This document shows, one piece after another, positions 46,130 to 58,709 of a stretch of DNA of 64,000 nt (position 1 is the stretch's first letter; each line of letters starts with the position of its first letter). Position numbers and translations under genes: made by a program. Origin of the DNA: Prosapia bicincta (lineage: Eukaryota; Arthropoda; Insecta; Hemiptera; Cercopidae). Below the pieces are notes generated by a model. That model searched no databases. It saw only the letters and a program-made list of their open reading frames with translations, and was not told the origin of the DNA. Where the stretch lies: the NCBI GenBank assembly GCA_036971475.1, contig JBAIZL010000001.1, positions 104,335,350-104,399,349 on the forward strand. The letters are read 5' to 3'.

Positions 46130-49100
46130 GTACATTTTTTGAAATACATTTGTTTGCTAAGTATAATTATTTAAATTTAAAACTGATTATTTAGTGTTTA
46201 AAACTATAATTATTAGTAAGTATTTTATTAGAAATAGTTTGTTGTTTTTTTCTTCAACATTACACTTTAGCCTTAAGAATAATTTTGATAAAATTATGTG
46301 AACTTATATTTTCCTCACATATTAATTATAAGGTGGCCATTTTTTAAAATTTCTTTAATTTTTTTTTGTTGGTTGTTTTTATTAATGTTTTTCAGAATAT
46401 ATGTTTTTGATATCCTCTTGTGCATATATTTAATAACAAATAATTAATGCTCGTTGATGACTGTGCATGAGTTTTATAAACTGAAAAATTATTTAGGCTA
46501 ACATAGAAATTGGCTAATACGTTGCATTACAATTTAGTATATAAATTTATATATTGAAAGTGTTCTCTTTAACAATCTATATACAAATTTTCTTTTTTTT
46601 TAGTTTAACCATTTATTAGCCATTAGAATGCTATTATTATTATATTTTATATAATCGTGTTTGTGTGTGTGTATGTGTGTGTGTGCTCACATGTGTGCAT
46701 ATGTATGTACAAAATTGTAATGAGTTACGAATATGGCATAGATTTTTTATACTGTGAATAAATTATGTAATCATTTTAGATATAGATTAAGAATACAGAC
46801 ATTAAATTTGTCCTAGTTTTTGCTCTTTTAGTTATATTTGTTTTTCCTTAGTTGGTTAAGAAATAAATCGGCTATATTTCATTCTTTATACAGGTTAAAT
46901 AGTATGCTGAAAATAATGCTTAATTAACAGTTATCATATTATTTATGGTAATTAAAGTATTTTTTTTTTTTAGTGTGACTAAGTATATTTTTTAAAGTTT
47001 ATTGGTCTTGATTATGTTGGAATTTTATAAAGTCAGATTTAGAAAATATAAAACTATTAAGGTCAATCTATATCTATGTGTGTGTGTTTTGGTACAAATT
47101 AAGCATTTAATTATTACTGTAATTATTCTAAAAGTAGTTATAGTAATTATTTTAAACAATTTTAAACAACTCTCTCCAATACAATTAATTGTATTTTATG
47201 GTTTAACCATTAACTTTTTTTGTTAGTGTTTATTCACTGAGCAAATGTTTTTAAACATTATGTATTTTATTTTGGACAGATATATTCGGTACTCAGTATT
47301 TTCAGTATATGAAAATATTGGAAAAATGTGTATATATGTATGTATTACTTCTATAGTGTAATTGATATTAGGTTCATAATATAAATGTCTTAGGTTCTTT
47401 TTAAAACAATTCGTTAAAATTTGAAACCATATTTTAGTATATTAAATTCACATAAAATATTTTAATTAATTTAGTACAATAGGAATTTTAATAATATAAA
47501 ACTTACTAGTTTTTTTTGTAAGATGTTAAATAGGTTTTACTGCTCTTCTTTCTACCTTGAATATTTTGCTATTTAGAACTATTTCATTTGAATCTTTTTA
47601 ATAGTATTTACAAAATGAGTTCCTACTTAATCAACATTTTAAAGTTTTTTATATTAGTCCAGTATTTCCTGATTTTTTCCCACAATTCTTACATACATTA
47701 CCAATTGACATGAAGGTGTAATAGTAAATAGAGAATACCTTAAGGATCAAAAGTTATATTGTATCAATGTGCGCTTTTACCTTAAGTATATATGGAGCCT
47801 GTTCTCAGGGGTGAAGAATATATTGTAATTTTATATTAAACAGTTAATTTTGAAATAAATTTTTTAACTAACTTTTCACTTTTATCTTTCAGTTACGACT
47901 TAGTTACTTTTAAAATTTTAAATATTTCATCCTATATTGCTTAAAACAATTTTGATTTTTCTCTATTCAACTTCATTTGTCTGAATGCTATTAGTAAATT
48001 TGAAACGCTTTGCAAAAGATGTAGTATAGGGACACCACACTGAGTTACATATTTTCTACCACTACTCGCAAACTTAGCACTGCATTATAGTTATTTTTTA
48101 CTTTTGTTCAAAAAGATTAGCAGAGCGAGATTTACATCCTGCAGTTCAGATGTTCAACCCACGCTAAGCACAAGGTACACTTGCTTCCTCTCTATTCCTA
48201 CCCCTCGTCTCGGGTGATGGAAATTCAACCAATCAGAAAGTTCGTAAGATTTGGTGTGATGTGTAGACTTCTGGTGGACCCATGTGAGGTCATTGTTTCC
48301 TCTGGGCTTGTCTGGCAGTTGTTGGGAGTATTTATTTGAGTACCAAATTTCTTCAACTTGCTGCAACTTTTTAATTAAGCTAATAACAATATTTTCTTGT
48401 TTTTTTCTTTTCTCCATAGATTTTTCTGCTGATTCTTTTCATACATCAATGGTCTTGGTAGGTGCATTTCGACTTTCTTACTTGTCATTACTGCTTATCT
48501 CAGATTTTGTATTGAATGAAAAGGAAAGCCCCCTCTTTTTTTATGATTATACTTTACAATTGTAATTTATTATTTATATTGTTATGACATTTATATTCAT
48601 TTCTACCCTCTTAGCTACCTAAATTTTGAATTTTATATATAAATAATTTTCCATTTTAACACTTAAATATAAGATTTAAGCTTGTTACAATGTGAGAATT
48701 ATCCTCCAATTATAGATCAAGAGAAGGGAGATAGCAATGATTTTCTGAATATCACTTACATAACAATTGTTATAATTTATTATTTTTATTTTATTACTAA
48801 AAATTCAGTCATAATGTTTATAAAATTTTATATTTTTATGTAAACTTTTTGAAATTTTTGTATAAAGGTTCCCGTTCTGATATTTTATTAGGTGTGTAGC
48901 AGTGTTTCATAATTATAATTAATATAGACTAACACTAAGCTACAATTTTCACAATTTTAGTCATAAGGGCAGTTCTTAACACTGCAGTAGTCGCGCGTAA
49001 CAGACGGACGTGCATAGTCGCGTGGCGCCCATTAGACGCCACTCCGGTAAACAATTAAAATAGTTGTAATTTTTAGCAACTTGTGTTATAATAATTTTGT

Positions 49101-49328
49101 TATAAGTTAATAAGATTTTCAACACTTTTACAAATGTAATTTAAGTAAAACAATCGCAATGGACACTATATAAAAAACTAATTTTGCATATCTATTTCCT
49201 ACATTACATGTACATTCTTAAAGTTTAATAATGTTCGTTATTAAATAGATTAAATATATGTGAAGTTGAGTTATAAATACTTAATTAAATTAACTAGTAA
49301 ACAAAGAAAAGTCATGCAAACACTGTTT

Positions 49329-50789
49329 TCAAACACAATTCCCACATATTAATTTTCCATGTTTCAAGCAAATAAACATTTTACACTTGTGACAAAAGTT
49401 ACGTGTCATTCTGTTTTCTTTTCGCGCACACATATGACACCTTTTACGGCCAACAGGATCTTCACTAACAACTTTCACTGATTGTAGTACTTGAACTTTC
49501 ACAATTTATTCCTATATCTACGGCTTTTCTTTTCAAATTTCTTGGTATATTATTAGTATTCAAGCGCAGTTTTAGGTATTCCTCTGTCAATAATAAGGCT
49601 AACTGCCATAGGAAATGCCTCCTTTTTAAAGTTTTGTTGTTTATATTATTAGAATTATATATTATTTGTCCATTTATACCAGCAATATTCAACAAGCTAT
49701 AAAAAATGACTACTGGCCACCTCCTTGTATTCCTTGCACAACTATATAGGGCACTCATTTTGTCTACCATGTCTACGCCGTACTTCGTTGAATTGTAAAA
49801 CGTTACAATTTCTGGTTTTTTATTATCGCCTGTGTGAGAATCAATACTGTTATCGCTATGTAGTGTTGACAGAACAATTACATTTTTATTAATTTTTGGC
49901 TTGTAAGAAACAAGTGTGATAGATTCATGGAACCCGAATTTAGACGACTTCAAAGGCATTGCTTTGCATGCTACAAACTCGGGAGGGATTTCTTTTTTAT
50001 TTTTACGAATTGTTCTAACAAGGGTTGTCCTTTTTTTCAAAAGTTCTTTGGCAAGATCGTAGCTCGTAAACCAATTGTCAGTGGTTATATTTCTTCCCGA
50101 ATTAGCAATGCAATCGGTAAGTCGCAAAACAACGTCCTTAGGGCTGTTACTAATCCGGTGTGGTCCATCAGGCTGTTTTCCGGCATATATTTCTAGATTC
50201 ACTGTATAATACATTTTAGCATCAGCCAAGCAGAATACTTTTAAACCATATTTTCCTGGCTTACTAGGAATGTATTGTTTGAAAGAACATCGGCCGCGAA
50301 ACTTTTCCAACTTTTCATCTAACGTCAAATATTCTCCTACGCATTTGTAAAATTACAGTCGCGTTGTCTACTATAGTTTGCTTGTTTTGACAATATGTAT
50401 TTATTTGTGCTTTCAACGATACAGTCTAAAATATCACTATCTATAAAACAACCCCAACAGTCTAAAATTGTCTTTTTGTTTTTTGCAATAGATTTCACTC
50501 CTGGCAAATGAGTAATAATATTATGTCTTGGGGTACGTACTATTCTTCTAGGGACATCTACTTTCCATTGTGTAGTTTTATCTTGGTATTCACGGTCCTC
50601 GTCGTTTTCGCTTATCTCTTGTTCTGTATCACTGTCAGACAGATGTACAGAAATAGCATCCTCTACACCACCATCGGTGTTGTCGCCTGCATCACTTACA
50701 TGATCCGGTTGATGATTTGACTGAATGCTATCCACTGAGTCTTCATTTTCACTTGTATCACTCAACTGTAATTCTTCACTAAATAGCAA
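49329..50789 (-). pseudogene. piggyBac transposase pseudogene (family 3)
   Basis: The N-part (50789-50337) is acidic and ends DCNFTNA plus a stop. The next segment expected in piggyBac transposases, leading to the first Asp, is missing: a deletion at about 50335. The second part (50328-49465) keeps the core: TLDEKLEKFRGRC (first Asp), ITTDNWFTS (second) and YGVDMVDKMSAL (third). After ISESC a one-base frameshift separates the Cys-rich finger, which is still readable at about 49460-49329 (KRCHMCARKE, FCHKCKMFIC, CGNC). It has two or more lesions, but catalytic and finger residues are conserved, so loss is recent. Confidence 0.92.
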
Positions 50790-50958
50790 ATTTTAAATTT
50801 TATCACAGTCTTCTGCACTATACAAATTAAGTCGAATAAACTTATCCATTTTGATGTCGCCTAATATGTATGTTATATTATAAATTGTAAATCTAACAAC
50901 AATATTTGAAAAAGGTTCTGATATATAGACCTATATAAAGCAAAGGTTGTATAAAAAG

Positions 50959-50959
<1 letters not shown>

Positions 50960-51018
<59 letters not shown>
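50960..51018. repeat. (TA)n microsatellite
   Basis: About 28 AT dinucleotides inside piggyBac family 3. Confidence 0.95.
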
Positions 51019-51021
<3 letters not shown>

Positions 51022-52250
51022 GTTCTGAATAAAGAAAATATATCACACAAGACTACTACACGCACAAGCGTTCAGTAACAACTTGAAACAGACTGAAGAC
51101 AAAGCTGCCTCTATAGCGGCAGTAGTCGCGTGGCGTCCATTAGGCTCCAAATGCCTATATTCCAAGAAGTAGTCAATTGTCGGTATTGAATGCTTAACTG
51201 GCGATTTATGATACTATATCAGGAAGGTATTCAAAAGGAAACCGAAAAGTGGGTATGTAGACAAAAACAGCAGGCTGCAAAAGTGACATTGACGCCTGAT
51301 AGACGCCACGCGACTACTGCAGTGTTAAGGGTTGAATATGAGTAAAATATTAATAACTTTAAGATCTGAGACTGTAGTCATAAATACTACCGTAAAACAA
51401 TTTAAAATGTTTAAAAATATTATTTCTCCACATTTTATCATAAAGGGTGGTTTCTAAAAGACTGAAGTGTTTAGAAATATTGTAAATTGTATTGAAGAAC
51501 ATGATTATATATTTATTTTGCATACAAACAGGGTGCCCTCCTCTTACAAAAAAAAGAACGAAACAGCACTGGCAAAAACAATCACTCTAGGTGAACAGAA
51601 CAAGCCAGGTCGAAAACACTGGTGACACTGAACTGGGTACCCTTTGTTTATAAACTATTCAAACATATAAAACACTTGTGAATATGTCAGTTTTACAATG
51701 TTTGTATGATAAATGGTGGTATTTAAGGTTATAACTTTCTAAATCAACTACAATTCAACCCAGAACTATTAAAAAGTTTACTATTACTTGTAAATGCACT
51801 ATTATAATATAATTCTTAATATCTAATTTTTTTTTAAATTTCGATGTAAGGGGTTTCTTTGTGAGGATTTAAAGGCACATTAAAAAAAACAGAAAGGGTA
51901 TTTATTTTATTAATTTAAACAAGGTTTTTGTCTTTAAAAAGCTTAATTCTTTATTTTTTCTTATAGGATAGTTTCCCTCCTATACATAATCAGGAACAAA
52001 TACCACGGCATATAACTTTTGGAAAGTTGATTTTGTTATAACTAAACGAAAAATTAATATTGCTAAACATGTCAATGTCTTATCTGTTCTTTATTTAAAA
52101 AACATTACAAACCCTACTTCGTTCATTTAGTGGCCTTGAGCCATTCATTTCCAATTCCTAATTCAATTTATGAGTAATTGATATTAGAGGTTATGATTTG
52201 AAATAAACAGTCATACAGTAATGTATCCTAAATATAACATTTATTTTCAG

Positions 52251-52318
52251 AGAAACTAAAGAAAAAACTTTTGAAGAATGCGTATGTTTAACGCACTTAC
52301 ATTTATCTGTCTGTCGAG
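52251..52318 (+). CDS. Host zinc-finger gene, coding exon 5
   Basis: Acceptor TTTTCAG, donor GTGAGT at 52319; phase 2 in, phase 1 out. The 68 bases encode ETKEKTFEECVCLTHLHLSV, then CR. The Cys and His residues hint at a further metal-binding piece. Joining in phase with exon 4 gives an open frame; other frames of this exon hit stops. The exon is short, so confidence is moderate. Confidence 0.65.
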
Positions 52319-52801
52319 GTGAGTGTTTATAGTTCCTAATATCTACTGTATTTTTTTTTTTTTAATTGTATAACAAAAATCAAAAGTTTTGATTCAATTT
52401 ATGTAGTAATTCAAGGAAATGATCTTTAGAAATTCATATTCTAAAACTTCATAAAATTGTAGAAACAATTAGTTTTATGCTTAGGTGACTGTTGCTGAGT
52501 TAAAGCGGATTTTGCTGGTGGTATATAATTATAGTTTTTTATTATTTCTTATATCATTTATCATTATTTATATTTATATAATTATTTTTTTTATATTTTG
52601 AGAGTGCATCCGATAGTTTGTATTTGTGATGTAATGTAGCGTTGATAAATTATTGCCACTAGTTTAGGGAGATTATAATATATAGTGATATAAAGTCCAG
52701 AACTTTTAATACATTTATTGTTAACTTGGTATATGTATGTCATGAACATTGACTATTTAATTAAAAAACTGCATTTGTTTATTTATTTTTAAATATTGTT
52801 T

Positions 52802-52907
52802 AATGTGTATAGTATTATTGTGAAATAAATGGGTTTTGTATACCAACTCACCAAGCAATAAATGTGTATAGTATTATTGTGAAATAAATGGGTTTTGTAT
52901 ACCAACT
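52802..52907 (+). repeat. Tandem duplication, 59-bp period
   Basis: The block starting AATGTGTATAGTATTATTGT at 52802 repeats almost perfectly at 52861, pointing to a recent duplication in intron 5. Confidence 0.9.
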
Positions 52908-53247
52908 GACCGAGTAAAACTTGTAATCGAAGAGGGGAATACTAGTAGCAGTAGTTCACATATTTTCCACATGCAATGTTTACTCAATATGGTAGTAATG
53001 CTGCTAGTATTCCACTCTCCAGCCACAATGTTTACTCGATCTAGTAGTAGTGATAAAACAAAGGAGAAATAATTTATTTTAGCGTTTTACAAGAAAATAG
53101 CAGATTTTAAAAAATAAAATAACAGTAAACAAGAGAATAAAATAATTACGTAAAACAATATATACAGAAGGTTACTATTTTTCTTTCTTTTATTTATAAT
53201 TTACTACAAACCTGTTTTAAAATTTGTTGATAGTAATACCATATCAG

Positions 53248-53309
53248 GAAAAGTGGATCCGCTTGGAGAATAAAGAAAAATCACAGCAGTCAGAAAGAAT
53301 CACTAGAAA
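53248..53309 (+). CDS. Candidate coding exon 6 of the host gene (uncertain)
   Basis: Acceptor ATATCAG ends at 53247 and GTAAGT starts at 53310. In phase 0 the exon reads EKWIRLENKEKSQQSERI without stops. Joined to exon 5, which leaves phase 1, it would instead read GKVDPLGE and stop at 53271-53273. Either the protein ends here, or an exon between 52319 and 53247 is missing from my model, or this exon is false. Confidence 0.35.
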
Positions 53310-54621
53310 GTAAGTTATTTTTGAGATATTTTGAATTATTTTTACTAGAGCATTAAAGATTTGTATAAAGTACGGTGGAGACCATGTAACCATGCACTTG
53401 GCCCTGAGAGATCACATGAGATTTCTTGTGTACTACTACTGCTTAAAACAGGTTACATATTCAGAATATCAATACATCAACTGCTTTTGCATCCGATATG
53501 TCTACATTTCAGTATTTTGTTATTTCATACCGAACCTAATTTATCTAATATCGATCGTTACATGCAAGTCAATGTTTTGACAGTCCTCATGTTTGTATGA
53601 AAGTATTTAAACCAACCCTTTACCTCCCGTCTTGGCTACTGCGATCTCTTAGGCCATGTGCACAGCTCCATATATTTTGCCCGATGATTGTTGAAGAATG
53701 CGTTGCCTTTCCCATTTGCAGATGGCTGAATCAATCATTCCTTTTGATGACATGTGGGACAATGGATATTTGGGCTATATATCCTCTTTGGTAAATTTGT
53801 CTGCCTCATTGCCGCTAAAGTCGATATGGCTTGTGATCCTGAAATTTCTCTCTGCCAGGCCATTGAGTAATAGCCAGTACCTGTCTCTCCCTAAATAGTA
53901 AAGTCTAAACTAAAAGCTTGACCTGAATAGACAAATTATAAGTTGATTATAAGAGCAAATAAGGACATAAAGATTCATCCCAAGAACGCATTAGGGCTGG
54001 TATAAATATTTTTCTTTATGCTGACAGTTTGAGCCGTGATAATATTTCCTTAGTCATCAAAAGTGTTGAATATGCCTTATCTGAAACACAGAAACCCTCA
54101 ACTTAGTAACAAGGGTTGTATCAAGACTATACATTCTGCAAAAAGCAATGATTTAGTTCAGTAAGAACATTCGTTACTTCAGTCAATCCACTGCTACACC
54201 TAAATAAGGATGCTCATCTCTTGTCTGTAGGCAGTTTCAATGCACTTATACACACCTCCCCTGAAACCTTTTACAACCCCCAGATTGAGAGTTCCTGATA
54301 CATGTGATATAATAAGTGTAGGAAATAAAATGAAAACACTGTATACAAATTCGTGGCGGCCATAAAATGACTAAGCTTTGATCAATGTTTGGATATGAAC
54401 TGTTCTATGCACTCAAGTTAGTCAAGTATTCCTTGATTAACACATAAATTTAAATGATTTATGTGCTTTAATCATATTACTAAAAGTGTTTTTTAATCCT
54501 TGCATGTTTACATTTTTCTATTGCAATTTCTCTATTTTGTTTTGTTTAGGTGACATTCCTTTACACAGCTATATATTCAAATTTGTTGATTCCATCTTCA
54601 CGTGAGCTACTAGTAATCACT
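53310..54621. other. Downstream stretch without a supported gene
   Basis: Several overlapping short open frames occur at 53361-53898, but none shows a domain. A stretch at 54025-54110 (FLYADSLSRDN) could be a LINE scrap, too short to call. Confidence 0.35.
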
Positions 54622-55481
54622 AAACACTTTTAAATGTTTTTAAACTTGCCTATAGTAGCACTTACTTTGTTTGTTGAGGACGGCCGTTTCAGGAGATGTG
54701 TCCCATTGTCAATGGTGTAACAATGATTGACAAATTATACAACCACCTAAAAAATAAACCTCATAACCCAAATACAAACACACAAGATGACAATCCCATA
54801 AAATACTTGTCAATACCATACAGATCATCCAAAACCCACAATCTAACCAGCACACTACGAAAATACAACTACAAAATAGCCTACTCTACACACAACACTC
54901 TCAACAAACAGTTTAAACCCAACAACAAAATCGATGACATTTACAACACCACTGGAGTTTACAAACTAATTTGCAGTTCATGCCCCAGTTTTTACATAGG
55001 CCAGACAAGGAGGTCCTTCTACACACAAGAACATGTATGTTCTGTTACCAAGAACATATAAAAGCACTAAAAAACAATAACTACCAATCAAACTTCGCTG
55101 ATCATCTCAACTCCACAAAACACGACTACATAGACATAACATCTAATCTACAAATTCTTCATAAACAACACAGAAATAACCAACGCTACACAACCGAACA
55201 ATACGAAATATACAGGCATTTCAAACTACACCCTACACACATACTCAATACACAATTACATTACAACTCACACGCACTTTTTGCCATTGACATCATAACT
55301 CCTAATACACACAAAATACACCCACACCACTAAAATATCCCACCCCCACCCTAACCTACGTAAACCTTGAGATCAGTTATGGTCTGAGTTGACAATGGGA
55401 TACATCTCCCGAAACGGTCATCCTCAACAAACAAAGTAAGAGCTACTATAGGCAAGTTTAAAAACATTTAAAAGTGTTTAG
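54622..55481 (+). mobile_element. Penelope-like element, family B, with inverted termini
   Basis: About 90 bases at 54622-54709 are inverted at 55389-55481 (shared TAAACTTGCCTATAGTAG and CATTTAAAAGTGTTTA). Between them lies a 5'-truncated PLE with its endonuclease. Foldback 20708-21152 is built from the 3' end of the same family. Confidence 0.88.
54711..55333 (+). pseudogene. PLE linker and GIY-YIG endonuclease (family B), frameshifted
   Basis: The frame reads through the linker (DKLYNHLKNK, PYRSSKTHN) to the endonuclease GVYKLICSSCPSFYIGQTRR. Near 55020 the frame shifts, and the rest (EHIKALKNNNYQSNFADHLN, TEQYEIYRHFK) runs to a stop at 55333. GIY, YIG, the CxxC in the spacer and the downstream His/Glu region are all visible. 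The reverse transcriptase is missing, so it is 5'-truncated. One frameshift suggests a young copy. Confidence 0.85.
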
Positions 55482-56640
55482 CTATATATTGTTATAGAAA
55501 TAAAAATCTTATATATTATTCTATTCAGTAATATGTGTTCATCAAGTTACACTATACACAAAAATCCTACAAATATTTTCATACCTCCATTAACATTTCA
55601 TACAATTTTTTAACTGCTGTTTACCCAATTTTATATCCATATATTTCACATTATCTTAAACCTAAAAGATTTTTAGTTTGTTTTGTAATTTTTCAATCAA
55701 ATTTTTTGATTGTGTTAAAAGTTTTATGTTTTTCCTATATTAACAAAAATATAACAATATATTTTAAAGTACAGAAATTATATGTTCCAAACAGAAGTTG
55801 TTTCTTACTATTCAAAACTTAATTGTTAGTATTTCTAGTACTTCCTATTAAATTGTCTCACAAAACATAATTGTACCTTCACAAATATTTCAGTTTTTGA
55901 AATAAAATGCAAGAAATACACTTTTTTGCTGAAGCTAATACATTTCCTTTTTGTAAATAAACTTTTTCATATTTTGACTATCTTAGAATCATTTAACAAA
56001 AATTTTTTATTACCTCTCAGAAGATTTAAGTCAATTTTTCAACATTTATTCTGTTCATAAAAATAAATATTTGTTACAAAAATATCTGAATTTTGGTAAC
56101 AGAATTAGGAACTACATTTTAATAGAAGGAACCATATGCTACAATATAATTTTAAACATAGCATTTTTTATGGTTTTTACAAAAAATGTTTGTAAATCAC
56201 AAAAAATGGGTTTTGCAGTTAAGAATTTGAACATGTTGGCAGGTTTTGGGCTCAGAGACCTTTCTGCTGTTGCCTTACTCCAGTAGGTACATATTCTATA
56301 TAGACAGAGGACTTTGAATCAGAGACAATAAGTTAGCATTCCTAACCATTTTTTAAGATTAAATATTTTATTTTTACTAGCATTCTAAAAACAACAATAA
56401 AATTGTATTACTTAAATCAGTAATATATCAGAATTTTTGAAAAAATGAATTGCAGGCCTACCATATTTTAAAAATTAAATAAAAGTTTCATCTTATTGCC
56501 TACAGTGTCTGAAGTGCTATACTCTGTTTTCATATCACACATCATTGTCATGGCAGAAAAAAACAATCTTGATTAGTATGTAAAATTTCAGTGTTAATGT
56601 TATAAAATTAGCACTAATCAAAATAAGAATAGATTTTTGA
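55482..56640. other. Unassigned AT-rich stretch
   Basis: Short open frames (55535-55822, 56071-56286) have low-complexity products. No element recognised. Confidence 0.4.
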
Positions 56641-56641
56641 A

Positions 56642-57385
56642 TTGATTCAGGGTCATCATGCTTTTACATCTAAAAATGTAATATACCAGTTGCAATGTGA
56701 ATTTTGCCCGGCACAGTACATAGGCCTTACAATGGATGGTCTGAGCATCAGAATGAATGACCACAGACATGACGTTGGAACCATGAACATAGACAAGCCA
56801 ACTGCTCAACACACTGCTAGTCACAACATCATATCTTTCAATGATGAATATCAGAATGAATGGCCACAGACATGATGTTAAAATTATGAATATGGATAGA
56901 CCAACAGCTCAACATGCTGCGAGTCACAACATCACAACTTTTGATGACTGCTATACCACAAAAATAATTAAATCACTCCCCGTGATTGCAATCCCTCAGA
57001 ACTGAGAAGGTGGGAACTATCATACCAGTGGTATACCAAGTCCAGAGAATCCCCTAACCTCAACATCAGATAAATCCATTCATTTTTTTTTCCAAATAGC
57101 CTTATCTCTTTTCCCCTGACAGACTTATATAAACTATAATCACTCATATGTTCATGGAAACAATATATATATATATATATATATCTTTAATCTGTGGCAT
57201 CTGATTTCTACTCTACACAATCTGTGATTACAATTATTTTATTTCATTCTCTCATATTTCTTTTTGTGTTTTCTCTTCGATTGACAAAGACCACTGTGTG
57301 GTTGAAATATATCATTGTTTAAGTGCTTTTATGTGTTTCTATTTCAAGACTACAGAGTGGACTCTTACCAAGGTAAGTCTGTCAG
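56642..57385 (+). mobile_element. Penelope-like element, family D (3' part)
   Basis: It carries a divergent GIY-YIG domain and a tail at about 57283-57385 (GACAAAGACCACTGTGTGGT, TTGAAATATATC), a layout common at PLE 3' ends. Within the endonuclease a ~105-base segment is tandemly duplicated (about 56740-56843 and 56848-56950). Confidence 0.75.
56660..57075 (+). pseudogene. PLE endonuclease remnant (family D)
   Basis: NVIYQLQCEFC, then AQYIGLTMDGLSIRMNDHRH is a GIY-YIG core where GIY has become VIY. The following HTASHNII segment occurs twice because of a tandem duplication. After that the frame recovers to read RRWELSYQWYTKSRESPNLN, a C-terminal block. Sequence style (IRMNDHR) differs from families A to C, so this is a separate PLE lineage. 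Stops and the duplication make it inactive. Confidence 0.75.
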
Positions 57386-57435
57386 TCTCCTAGTCCAAAA
57401 AATCTAAATAATCTTTACCAACCAATACTAACCTA

Positions 57436-57436
57436 A

Positions 57437-57480
<44 letters not shown>
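57436..57480. repeat. (TA)n microsatellite abutting gypsy copy 2
   Basis: The AT run ends exactly where the LTR begins. The right edge of copy 1 also touches an AT run. Confidence 0.9.
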
Positions 57481-57483
<3 letters not shown>

Positions 57484-58688
57484 AACATTTTGAAGTAGTA
57501 TATATATATAAAAGGCACTTACAAAATAAGATAAATATATATAAATAAATTCAGTATGTAAAAAATTACTAAAATATACCAGGAACGAAATGTAAACATA
57601 ACCTAATTTCACTTGTGTAGAAAATACACATGGCCACATTTTAGATCTAATCACAAGATTTTATATAAAAAGAAAAAAAAACACACAAATCACTATTTAT
57701 AAGAAAATGTATTAGAAGTAATTGATAGATAACAATTTAAATAGAACAATAGAACGATATAAATACACTTAAAACTTTCAAACAGCAAGCTAGTGAATGT
57801 TCTGTAGTAAACAAGATGGAGAACGAATTTGTAGAGTTGCGTGCGCATGACCGGCAAAAGATATTCGTTTTAAATATTTCTCGTGGAGATATAATCTAAA
57901 ACAGTTTGGGAAATAAGATTTAAATGCAATTGTTTTGCAAAGAAATTTAAGTGCAGTTGTTAAGAAGAAGAAGTGTATCAGAGGCAGTGAACATGACATC
58001 CGTAAAGCTGTTACTTACAAGGAATAAACGAGAAAATGGCGGAAATTGAGGACTTGGCCATTTTATTGCTAAAAAAGGGAGCGTCAGTTTAGTTGGAACA
58101 GAACATTTGAACGAGGTAGACGTGTTCAGAATTGGCTGTAGAAATTTTATTTTTTTAACTGGTGCGGAAAGTGCAGTATCGTATTCAATCATAATTACAG
58201 AATAACATTAAGCCAAATCATTGAACTGATCGATTAAGAAGACATTATTCAGGAAATTATTTAATTAGAAACCAAATAACTTGTAAAAAATTTTAGCTTG
58301 TAAGAATTGTAACTTAGATATTTTTTTGAAAGTGCCAACTCAAATTTTATTATTCAAAATTTAGAAAACCCACCTATTAACCCGAGATAAGGAGAGCTCA
58401 AGCTCAAATTAAAGTAATTAAATCAAATTCAATTAATATTAAAATTTATAACTAAACTTCTTGCTGCCATAAACAAATTTTAGACTTAGGCTAATAAAGC
58501 TTAATTTTTGTAATTCTTTGTGGATGAAATAAGACTTTGTAATTAGTAAGTGACTTTATAAAAGAAAATAAGGAATGTCATATTAAGATATTAAAAAATT
58601 TTGTAACAAAAGCAGCATTGAATTGTTATTTCTTTTAACTTATAAATTTTTATTAAGACTTATAAAAGAGAAATTACTAAGTATTACA
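57481..58688 (+). repeat. 5' LTR of gypsy copy 2
   Basis: TGTAACATTTTG start, TTACA end, 1,208 bases. It shares ACCCGAGATAAGGAGAGC with the copy 1 LTR. Confidence 0.9.
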
Positions 58689-58690
58689 TT

Positions 58691-58709
58691 TGGCACACAA
58701 ACGTGGGGC
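58691..58709 (+). other. Primer-binding site of gypsy copy 2
   Basis: TGGCACACAAACGTGGGGC, two bases after the LTR, near-identical to copy 1. Confidence 0.78.

Larger units (their letters stand above)
48980..51324 (-). mobile_element. piggyBac element, family 3
   Basis: TTAA at 48976-48979 and 51325-51328 flanks CACTGCAGTAGTCGCG and its exact inverse. Subterminal repeats of GTCGCGTGGCG(C/T)CCATTAG occur near both ends (49017 and 51125), likely transposase-binding sites. The length is 2,345 bp including an AT microsatellite at about 50962-51017. The transposase on the - strand is damaged. Confidence 0.95.
46130..52250 (+). other. Intron 4 of the host gene (6.1 kb)
   Basis: From GTACAT to TTTTCAG. 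It contains the family 3 piggyBac (48980-51324), TG repeats (about 46658-46685) and an unexplained - strand open frame at 48154-48417 (87 codons) with no recognised domain. The remainder is AT-rich. Confidence 0.6.

Noticed and set aside
53361..53898. Four overlapping short open frames after the last host exon
   Set aside because: They overlap in different frames, show no domain or splice logic, and are likely chance.
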